This document shows positions 14,142-20,227 of a stretch of 20,227 nt of DNA, in pieces. A model generated the notes under the pieces. The model did not search any database and had not been told where the DNA came from. It saw nothing but the letters and a program-made list of their open reading frames with translations. Source of the stretch: Oceanospirillaceae bacterium (GTDB lineage: Bacteria > Pseudomonadota > Gammaproteobacteria > Pseudomonadales > Balneatricaceae). The position numbers and the translations under genes are program-made. Position 1 is the first letter of the stretch, and every line of letters begins with the position of its first letter. The DNA is taken from NCBI GenBank assembly GCA_023954795.1, contig JAGSHA010000016.1, positions 1-20,227 on the forward strand, in the 5' to 3' direction.

Positions 14142-15905
14142 ATGTTGAATTCATATGTATCAGTCGAGTATTGGTTAAGGGTGGGAAATAAGGTGTCTGC
14201 CTTTGAAAATGAAGATGTTGTCCGGCTGAATGACGACAACAAGGATGCTGCAGAGTCTGGACCTCATGGAACGTCTGGTGAGTGCTCACGACAAGCTGAG
14301 AAGAGTGTGTTTAACGAACTGACGTTGAACCGATCGCTGCTGGAACAATATAAGCGCGCAGTGGATATCAGCTCAATTGTGTCCAAAACGGATCCCTATG
14401 GTTCCATCACCTTTGTGAACGATCAATTCTGTCGTATCTCCGGTTACAGCCGTGAAGAACTCATTGGTGCTACTCATAAACTAATTCGTCATCCAGATAA
14501 TTCTGAAACGCTGTTTCAGGATATGTGGCAGACCATTCGTGCGCGGAAGGTCTGGCAGGGCGTGATTAAAAACCGGCGTAAAGACGGGACGACCTACTAC
14601 GTAGACTCGGTGATTGTTCCACTGTTTGACCCTGCGGGACAGATCAGCGAATTCATGTCGATCCGTACAGATGTGACTGATTTGCTTGAACAGCGGTTGC
14701 TGATCGAGCGTCAATTCACCGATCCCCTCACGGGACTGCCTAACCGTCAGAAGCTGACTACTGATCTGGAGGTTAATAGTGAACGCTCTTTCTTGCTGAT
14801 TGATGTCAGTGATTTCAGTGAGATCAATGAGTATCACGGTTATCCCATAGGGGATCAGATCCTGAAAGCGCTGGCGGTCATGATGCAGCGCCTGATCAGT
14901 CAGGACTCCACGTTATATCACCTCGGTGGAGATATCTTTGGTGTGCTGACATCGCAGCGACTGGATGTGAATCAGGTGACCTTTCTTTGTAATGAGTTAT
15001 CGCGCCGTATTTCCAGTTATCCGGTCAAGGTTGAAGATCAGCACTTTCCGCTGAGTGTCGTGATCGGAGCAGGGTCGGGGAGCCGTGCGTTTATTGAAGC
15101 GGATATTGCGCTGCATAGTGCTCAGGAGAAGCAGCTGGCGTTTGAGGTGTATGGACAGGGAAGCCGCCTTAAGAAACGTATTGAAGATAATATCACTTGG
15201 GTCGGACGCATCCGGGATGCTATCCGGCATGATCGGATAGAGCTTGTAGCGCAACCGATTATCAGTACCCGTACAGGTAAGATCGAAAAGTACGAATGCC
15301 TGATGCGGTTACGTGATGAGGATGGGGAGCTGCATTCTCCATATGCTTTTCTGGAGGCCGCAAAGCGGGCGCGTTTGTATGACAGTCTGACCCGGATAGT
15401 GATTTACAAAGCGTTTCAGCACTTTAGTGGACGTACGGAAGATTTCAGTATCAACCTGACGGCTCGCGATATTCTCAATACGGAAACAGTCGATACCTTG
15501 CTGCGCAAGGCGCAAATGTATGAACTGGCAGACCGGCTGATTATTGAGATTGTTGAATCAGAGGGAATCGAAAACTATGAACAAGTCAGTCAGTTTATTG
15601 CGCGGGCAAAAGACGCGGGATGCCGGATTGCAGTGGACGACTTTGGCTCGGGTTACTCCAATTTCGAATACCTGCTCAAGCTGGATATCGACTTTATCAA
15701 AGTGGATGGTTCGCTGATCCGTCATCTTGATACGGATGCAAACACCCGCATGTTGTCAGAGATGATTGTATCTTTTGCTCAGAAGGTGGGCGCACAAACC
15801 GTGGCTGAATTTGTTCATAACGAGGCGGTGAAGCAGGCTGCTGAAGCGATAGGTTTTGACTACTTGCAAGGATTCCACACCGGTAAACCCAAGCCGCTGG
15901 TATAA
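14142..15905 (+). CDS. PAS-GGDEF-EAL protein, probable cyclic-di-GMP phosphodiesterase
   Basis: This protein has 587 residues from the ATG at 14142; a GTG at 14193 with AAGGGTGGG upstream (570 residues) is a real alternative. Residues about 75-185 are a PAS domain of the Aer-like type (ISSIVSKTDPYGSITFVNDQFCRISGYSREELIG, then KLIRHPDNS and WQGVIKNRRKDGTTYYVDS). The GGDEF domain follows (DPLTGLPNRQKL) with degenerate active site GGDIF at 262-266, so cyclase activity is unlikely. The EAL domain has ECLMRL at 385-390 with the key Glu385, the NLTARD Asn, Glu in IIEIVE, Asp499-Asp500 in DDFGSGYSNF, Lys in FIKVDGS and QGFHTGKP. All expected catalytic residues are present, predicting hydrolysis of cyclic-di-GMP. 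There are no membrane segments. Confidence 0.92.
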   Translation: MLNSYVSVEYWLRVGNKVSAFENEDVVRLNDDNKDAAESGPHGTSGECSRQAEKSVFNELTLNRSLLEQYKRAVDISSIVSKTDPYGSITFVNDQFCRISGYSREELIGATHKLIRHPDNSETLFQDMWQTIRARKVWQGVIKNRRKDGTTYYVDSVIVPLFDPAGQISEFMSIRTDVTDLLEQRLLIERQFTDPLTGLPNRQKLTTDLEVNSERSFLLIDVSDFSEINEYHGYPIGDQILKALAVMMQRLISQDSTLYHLGGDIFGVLTSQRLDVNQVTFLCNELSRRISSYPVKVEDQHFPLSVVIGAGSGSRAFIEADIALHSAQEKQLAFEVYGQGSRLKKRIEDNITWVGRIRDAIRHDRIELVAQPIISTRTGKIEKYECLMRLRDEDGELHSPYAFLEAAKRARLYDSLTRIVIYKAFQHFSGRTEDFSINLTARDILNTETVDTLLRKAQMYELADRLIIEIVESEGIENYEQVSQFIARAKDAGCRIAVDDFGSGYSNFEYLLKLDIDFIKVDGSLIRHLDTDANTRMLSEMIVSFAQKVGAQTVAEFVHNEAVKQAAEAIGFDYLQGFHTGKPKPLV

Positions 15906-15941
15906 CCCGAGGGTTATCCAGCGTTGGGTTATCCATCTTAC

Positions 15942-17306
15942 TTAACGCTTTACGACAGTCATAAAGACGGTTTTCTTGCTTTCCTGCGCACTGCCGTTGT
16001 TAACATTGAACTGCAGCGGCAAGTTACCTTTCAAATAGCGGTCTGAACTGCAGATGCGGTACGGTAACCACTGGTTCATCTCATTGGCAGCAATCTGTTG
16101 CTGACCGTTTACATCGATGTTGAAGTCAGCCTTGACTGCTACATTGATCGCTTCATGGGTGCCGGTAAAGGATTCCACTTTAATCCGATACAAGTTACAA
16201 ACGGTACCGTCATCTTGTTGTTGCACCAGTTGCTGTCGGTCGCGTCGAATTTCCACCAAAATCTCTGTGCGCTGCGTGAAACCATAGAGCACGGCTGCCG
16301 CCGCACTGAGCATCACCAGCATGTAGGTGAGCAAGCGGGGACGCCAGAGAGGTGAAGGTTCTTTGAGTATCTGATTTTCTGAGCGGAAGCCGATCAGGCC
16401 TGTTTCGCGTCCGGTTTTTATCATCACTGCATCACAGGCATCGATGCAGGCCGCACAATCGATACACTCGTATTGCAAGCCATTGCGAATATCGATGCCG
16501 GTTGGACATACCTGAACACACAGCCCACAATCAATGCAGTCGCCTTTAGCGTCAGTATCGGCCTGTGTTTTGTGGTGACGGGGTTCGCCGCGTGCGACAT
16601 CGTAAGTGACCGTGCGGGTATCCCGATCAAACATTACACCTTGAAAACGTGAGTAAGGGCACATGTGGAAGCATACTTTTTCGCGTACCAGACCGCCGTT
16701 CACATAGGTTAATGCGGCCATCATGATGATCCAGAACGTACTGAAGACAGACAGTTCCAGCGAATACATGTTCGTGACCAGTTCACGCATCGGTACAAAG
16801 TAACCGGTAAAGGTGACGGCTGTCGCTGTTGCCAGCAGTACCCACAAGAGATGCTTAATGATCCGGCGGCTTAGACGGTTGCCCTGTAACCGCTGACCAT
16901 CACTTTTGCGGCGGACGCTGGCGCGGCCTTCGGTGATCTGTTCGATACGAATAAATAGCCAGCTCCAGATGCTCTGGGGGCATGCAAAACCGCACCATAA
17001 GCGTCCCCAACCAACCGCCACCAGAAACAGCAGTGCCGTCCCGGCAATCATTAACCCTGCCATCAGAGGCAGGTCAAACCAGGAAAACTGGGTACCGAAT
17101 AAGTTGATGCGATGCTGATCGAAATCGAACATTAACCACGGCTGTCCATCCACTTCCACCCAGGCAAGGCCAAAGAACAGGAAGAGTAGGGTTCCGCTGA
17201 CCAGACGGCGCAGGTTTTGATAGAAGCCTTGAGTGAGGCGCACATGGATTTTGCCACCCACAGCGGTAGTTGTGGTTGGCTGATTAATGACGGGGATGGG
17301 CTCCAT
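15942..17306 (-). CDS. ccoG: Cytochrome c oxidase accessory protein CcoG (FixG/RdxA)
   Basis: This protein has 454 residues from the ATG at 17306, which has GGAG 6-7 bases upstream; a TTG four codons earlier is not needed. CcoG is a membrane Fe-S protein that reduces copper for assembly of the cbb3-type oxidase. It has membrane segments at about 35-55, 78-100, 150-170 and 185-203, and a later one near 327-343. Cysteines 105/109 (CGFACP) and 212/216 (CFHMCPYSRF) lie at membrane edges. Two ferredoxin motifs use Cys 257/260/263/267 and 281/284/287/291. The C-terminal 110 residues form the usual periplasmic beta-sandwich. ccoNOPQ and ccoHIS are not in this window. It is convergent with the EAL gene and divergent from the MocR regulator. 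Confidence 0.95.
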   Translation of the reverse strand: MEPIPVINQPTTTTAVGGKIHVRLTQGFYQNLRRLVSGTLLFLFFGLAWVEVDGQPWLMFDFDQHRINLFGTQFSWFDLPLMAGLMIAGTALLFLVAVGWGRLWCGFACPQSIWSWLFIRIEQITEGRASVRRKSDGQRLQGNRLSRRIIKHLLWVLLATATAVTFTGYFVPMRELVTNMYSLELSVFSTFWIIMMAALTYVNGGLVREKVCFHMCPYSRFQGVMFDRDTRTVTYDVARGEPRHHKTQADTDAKGDCIDCGLCVQVCPTGIDIRNGLQYECIDCAACIDACDAVMIKTGRETGLIGFRSENQILKEPSPLWRPRLLTYMLVMLSAAAAVLYGFTQRTEILVEIRRDRQQLVQQQDDGTVCNLYRIKVESFTGTHEAINVAVKADFNIDVNGQQQIAANEMNQWLPYRICSSDRYLKGNLPLQFNVNNGSAQESKKTVFMTVVKR

Positions 17307-17354
17307 CTGATTCTCCAATAGGGAAGCTGAGAACGGGTGAGGTGGCCACCACCA

Positions 17355-17425
17355 ATACCGGTTCCCAGATACCTTGTTTTACTTGTGCATGACTCTATAC
17401 CGATGACAAAATAGGAACAGGTATA
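17355..17425. promoter_or_regulatory. Cluster of ATACC sites between ccoG and the MocR regulator
   Basis: ATACC occurs at 17355, 17369 and 17397 (spacings 14 and 28), with the inverse GGTAT at 17420-17424. The last two form an inverted repeat, TATACC (17396-17401) and GGTATA (17420-17425). The MocR protein GabR is known to bind ATACCA-type direct repeats, so this may be the autoregulatory operator of the gene at 17459. A second imperfect direct repeat, ATAGGAACAG (17411-17420) and ATAGGGTACAG (17440-17450), lies alongside. Confidence 0.4.
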
Positions 17426-17458
17426 AAAAAATAAACTTTATAGGGTACAGATTGGGTG

Positions 17459-18883
17459 ATGAACAATTTTTTGTACCGCTCGCTTGAGCAGCAGTTATCT
17501 GAGGAAATTGAGCACGGACGCTGGCAACCGGGAGACCGTCTGCCATCAATCAGGGCGTTGGTACAGGAGCAAGGCCTGTCTAAAACCACGGTCATGCATG
17601 CCCTTAACCGGCTGGAGGCCCGTGGATTGATTGAATCCCGCCCGAAAGCAGGGTTCTTTGTACGGGCGCAATACAAACCGATACCGGTGAACGCCCCGTC
17701 TATCAGTGCGGTATCTTCACCTGCGCCGGTGCCGGTCTCGGTGAACGCAGTGACACAGGAGTTGATGTGTCGCAGTGCTGCGTTTGATATCTCACCGGAT
17801 GCAGGGACCCGAGAAGCCCTGCCGCCGGGGTTGTTGCAGCTAAATCGTACCGTGGCGCGTGAGTTGCGTCGGCAAAAAGGTTTACATCAATATTACGATG
17901 AACCTGCGGGCAGTCAGCAGTTACGCGATATTCTCGCCCGTCGTTACAAGCGACAAGGGTGTCAGGTTGATGCCGGTGATTTGACCATTACCACAGGTTG
18001 TCAGCAGGCGCTGTTTTTTGCCCTGATGTGTTTGTGTCAGCGCGGTGATCTGGTGGCTGTAGAGTCGCCCGGTTTTTATGGTGTGTTGCAGCTACTCGAA
18101 GGGTTAGGGCTTAAGGCGATCGAGATTCCGAGCGATCCGGCACAAGGTATGGATCTGGATGTTCTGGCGCAGGCGGCTGAAAAATGGCCGATAAAGGCCT
18201 GTGTTGTCACGCCGTCATTCGCCACACCAACCGGCGCGCTGATGCCGCTGGAAAACCGCAAGCAGTTATTGGCGCTGGCGGACCAGCATGATTTTCATAT
18301 CGTCGAAGATGACATCTACCGTGAGCTGGCCTTTGATCATCCGATGTCTCCTTTGCAGGCACTGGATCGGCAGGGCCGTGTGATTTTGTGTGGCTCTATT
18401 TCGAAAACCCTGTCACGTGACTTACGTGTCGGTTGGGTGATCTCAGAACGCTGGCGTGAAGAGATTCAGCGTCTGAAGCTGGTGACCTCGCTGGCGACCA
18501 GTCGATATGTGCAGCAAGGTGTTGCCTCTTTTATTGAGGATGGTGGTTATGACCGGCATCTGAGACGGTATATTCCCAACCTTCAGGCCCAGCGCGATGA
18601 GCTGATCACAACGATTCAGTATGAGTGGCCGATGCCGTGCGCCAGTTCTGTTCCCCAAGGCGGGCTCACATTGTGGTTAGAGCTACCACAACATATCGAT
18701 TCAATGCAGGTTTACGCCCGTGCCCGTGAAAAGGATATTCTGATCACACCGGGCACGCTGTTTACTGCGGCCGATCACTTTCGCAACTGTATCCGTATCA
18801 GCTATACCCACCCCTGGAATCCAGACCGTAAAGCAGCCCTTAATGTGTTAGGCGATATTCTGGCAGAAATAAATGAGCGCTAA
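17459..18883 (+). CDS. MocR/GabR-type PLP-dependent transcriptional regulator
   Basis: This is a 474-residue protein from the ATG at 17459 (a GTG one codon earlier is possible). Residues 1-70 are a GntR-type winged helix (LYRSLEQQLSEEIEHGRWQPGDRLPSIRALVQEQGLSKTTVMHALNRLEARGLIESRPKAGFF, read in parts). A proline-rich linker covers about 75-100. The remainder is a fold-type-I aminotransferase domain (TITTGCQQAL, ESPGFYG, TPSFATPTG, EDDIYREL) with the predicted PLP-binding Lys316 in SISKTL. Family members use PLP-bound effector amines or amino acids to regulate a neighbouring gene rather than to catalyse. The target is not obvious: it is divergent from ccoG, while the downstream zinc locus has its own Zur box. 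Expression is probably autoregulated through the ATACC cluster. Confidence 0.93.
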   Translation: MNNFLYRSLEQQLSEEIEHGRWQPGDRLPSIRALVQEQGLSKTTVMHALNRLEARGLIESRPKAGFFVRAQYKPIPVNAPSISAVSSPAPVPVSVNAVTQELMCRSAAFDISPDAGTREALPPGLLQLNRTVARELRRQKGLHQYYDEPAGSQQLRDILARRYKRQGCQVDAGDLTITTGCQQALFFALMCLCQRGDLVAVESPGFYGVLQLLEGLGLKAIEIPSDPAQGMDLDVLAQAAEKWPIKACVVTPSFATPTGALMPLENRKQLLALADQHDFHIVEDDIYRELAFDHPMSPLQALDRQGRVILCGSISKTLSRDLRVGWVISERWREEIQRLKLVTSLATSRYVQQGVASFIEDGGYDRHLRRYIPNLQAQRDELITTIQYEWPMPCASSVPQGGLTLWLELPQHIDSMQVYARAREKDILITPGTLFTAADHFRNCIRISYTHPWNPDRKAALNVLGDILAEINER

Positions 18884-18885
18884 TT

Positions 18886-18908
18886 GAAATGTTATATTAT
18901 ATCACTTA
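18886..18908 (+). promoter_or_regulatory. Zur box upstream of zrgA
   Basis: The 23 bases match the gammaproteobacterial Zur consensus (GAAATGTTATA-N-TATAACATTTC) at 19 of 22 defined positions, with the left half perfect and three mismatches on the right. The site starts 3 bases after the MocR stop and 66 bases before the zrgA ATG, and it contains AT-rich -10-like sequence. Zinc-loaded Zur would repress the downstream genes. Confidence 0.8.
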
Positions 18909-18951
18909 GTCTGGCGTTATCTTTTTGAGGGCTAATTTACAGGAGCAGGAA

Positions 18952-19596
18952 ATGGATCAGTTCAAGCGAAAGAGTGGATCAATCATCACCGGCTCTGCGT
19001 TGATAGGGCTGACATTGCTCGGGTCTGCTGTGCAGGCAAACGCTCTGGAAGAGAGTGATGGGGCGGGTGGATCGCTCGCGGTGCATCAGCATGGTGTTGC
19101 GGAGCTTAATCTGGCTCTGGATGGTAAACATCTGGAGCTGGAACTTATCTCTCCTGCCGCCAACATTATAGGTTTCGAACACGCAGCGCGGACGGATGCA
19201 GAAAAGCAGAAGGTTCAGCAGTCGATTAAAAAGCTACAACAAGCGGGACAGCTTTTTGCCTTAACTGCCGCAGCTGATTGCCGGTTAGGGCGGGTTGAAC
19301 TGGCTTCAACCACAGACACCGACGAGCATTCTGGTGAACATGATAATGACCCAGAACATCATGCCGGCGAGCACGAGCACGAGCACGAGCACGAGCATGA
19401 CGAGGCAGGTGGTGATCATAGCGATCTGCGTGTGCACTATTACTATCAGTGTTTGCAACCAAAGCAGTTGAACGGATTGGACGTGTTGATGTTTAAAGCA
19501 TTTCCGGCCATTGAAAAGATCCACCTGCAGCTGATTACGCCACAGACGCAGCAAGGTAAACTACTGACTCCGGATAATCCTCGCGTCAGTTTCTAA
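18952..19596 (+). CDS. zrgA: ZrgA-like (DUF2796) His-rich periplasmic zinc protein
   Basis: This is a 214-residue protein from the ATG at 18952, with AGGAG at 18941-18945; an upstream TTG at 18925 would spoil the signal peptide. A signal sequence (KRK, hydrophobic core, cleavage after AVQANA, about residue 31) sends it to the periplasm. The mature part begins with HQHGVAELNLALDGKHLELELISPAANIIGFEHAA, the DUF2796/ZrgA signature. Residues about 125-158 are a His/Asp/Glu-rich metal-binding loop including five EH pairs (140-149), followed by DLRVHYYYQC and KAFPAIEKIHLQLIT. Vibrio ZrgA works with an ABC transporter in zinc uptake. The Zur box at 18886 and the ABC ATPase gene directly downstream (10-base gap) support this job here. 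Confidence 0.88.
   Translation: MDQFKRKSGSIITGSALIGLTLLGSAVQANALEESDGAGGSLAVHQHGVAELNLALDGKHLELELISPAANIIGFEHAARTDAEKQKVQQSIKKLQQAGQLFALTAAADCRLGRVELASTTDTDEHSGEHDNDPEHHAGEHEHEHEHEHDEAGGDHSDLRVHYYYQCLQPKQLNGLDVLMFKAFPAIEKIHLQLITPQTQQGKLLTPDNPRVSF
19369..19398 (+). repeat. Hexanucleotide GAGCAC microsatellite encoding (Glu-His)5
   Basis: Four exact GAGCAC units followed by one GAGCAT lie inside zrgA. Copy number can change by slippage without a frameshift, altering the number of metal-binding His residues. Confidence 0.85.
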
Positions 19597-19606
19597 GGAG
19601 AACAGT

Positions 19607-20227
19607 GTGCAAGCCGCTATTGCGCTGGAAAAGTTGGAGTTTGGCTGGGAAAAAGATCAGCCATTGCTCAATATCGAATCACTCACGGTGATGCGTGGAG
19701 AACGACTTTTTTTGCAGGGCGCGTCAGGTAGCGGGAAAAGTACTTTGTTAAATCTCATAGGTGGTGTGTTGGAACCCAACGCCGGGGCTGTTCATCTGAT
19801 GGATGTCAGCTTGCAGGCGCTGAGCAAAACTCAGCGTGATGCGTTTCGTGCGGATCACATTGGCTTTGTCTTCCAGATGTTTAACTTGTTGCCCTATCTC
19901 AACGTACTGGAAAATGTGACCTTACCCTGTGGATTTTCGGCGAATCGACGGGACAGGGCCGTATTGAGAGACGGTTCGGTAGACGATTCTGCGCGCCGCC
20001 TGTTGGATCATCTGGAGTTAGGCGGCGCGCTGTTACACCGTCCGGTGACCGATCTGTCGATGGGACAGCAGCAGCGCGTGGCGGTCGCCCGTGCCTTGAT
20101 TGGCTCACCGGAGATTCTTATCGCCGATGAACCCACGTCAGCACTGGATGTGGGTAACCGTGATCGCTTTCTGCAACTGTTGGTACAGGAGTGCGAGGCG
20201 CAAGAAACAACCCTGATGTTTGTCAGC
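19607..20227 (+). CDS. ABC transporter ATP-binding protein, LolD/MacB-like (3' end outside window)
   Basis: The frame opens at the GTG at 19607 with AAGGAG (19595-19600) 6 bases upstream and stays open to the window edge (207 codons), so the gene is incomplete. Walker A is GASGSGKST (38-46) and the Q-loop region is FVFQMFNLLPYLNVLENVTLP. The signature motif reads LSMGQQQR instead of LSGGQ, and Walker B is ILIADEPTSALD. The VFQ.FNLLP...VLENV and YL patterns place it with the LolD/MacB group, whose partner permeases are four-helix FtsX-type proteins. Being 10 bases after zrgA and downstream of the Zur box, it is most likely the ATPase of a ZrgA-dependent zinc uptake system. The permease should lie beyond the window. 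Confidence 0.88.
   Translation, partial: MQAAIALEKLEFGWEKDQPLLNIESLTVMRGERLFLQGASGSGKSTLLNLIGGVLEPNAGAVHLMDVSLQALSKTQRDAFRADHIGFVFQMFNLLPYLNVLENVTLPCGFSANRRDRAVLRDGSVDDSARRLLDHLELGGALLHRPVTDLSMGQQQRVAVARALIGSPEILIADEPTSALDVGNRDRFLQLLVQECEAQETTLMFVS

Noticed and set aside
14041..14289. 82-codon minus-strand frame overlapping the start of the PAS-GGDEF-EAL gene
   Set aside because: There is no Shine-Dalgarno sequence, it has an odd His/Gln-rich composition, and more than half overlaps a better gene. The 37-codon part starting at 14154 lies in the intergenic region but has no support either.
1..20227. Insertion sequences, prophage, tRNA or rRNA genes
   Set aside because: No transposase, integrase, terminal inverted repeat pair or recognisable tRNA/rRNA sequence was seen on reading both strands.

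Overview
This window looks like chromosomal DNA of a marine-type gammaproteobacterium, probably from the Oceanospirillales. The basis is the rsxABCDGE order, a nearby nth, DbpA, CcoG and a ZrgA-type zinc locus, with no mobile elements and even codon use. The species cannot be named from the sequence alone. Genes are densely packed, many with 1-4 base start/stop overlaps.

Layout. (1) Positions 1-409 hold the 3' end of a plus-strand gene. It appears to be a CysN/CysNC-type sulfate-assimilation protein ending in a decayed APS-kinase-like domain, and it is closed by a terminator. (2) Positions 634-7220 hold a complete rsx/rnf operon (A, B, C, D, G, E), which encodes a membrane electron-transfer complex. 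RsxC carries a 490-residue C-terminal extension made of seven tandem repeats of about 69 residues. A perfect AT-rich inverted repeat lies upstream of rsxA and a terminator follows rsxE. (3) Positions 7335-9283 hold a translationally coupled signalling pair: a CheY-like receiver fused to a CheC-like domain, and a PAS-like/GGDEF diguanylate cyclase. They separate rsxE from nth, which are adjacent in E. coli. (4) Positions 9386-10030 hold nth (endonuclease III). (5) Positions 10037-12427 on the minus strand hold dbpA, ppiC and two paralogous small proteins resembling RNA-recognition motifs. (6) Positions 12600-15905 on the plus strand hold an AEC-family transporter, a YhbQ-like GIY-YIG protein and a PAS-GGDEF-EAL protein. 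(7) ccoG on the minus strand diverges from a MocR-type PLP-dependent regulator on the plus strand. (8) A zinc-acquisition locus begins at 18886 with a strong Zur-box match, then a ZrgA-like His-rich periplasmic protein and an ABC ATPase cut by the window end.

Themes are membrane redox and Fe-S biology (Rsx, Nth, CcoG), cyclic-di-GMP signalling (one apparently active cyclase and one apparently active phosphodiesterase within 7 kb), ribosome/RNA handling (DbpA and the RRM-like pair), and zinc supply. The least explained elements are the RsxC repeat extension, the CheY-CheC/GGDEF pair next to rsx, and the tandem RRM-like microproteins.
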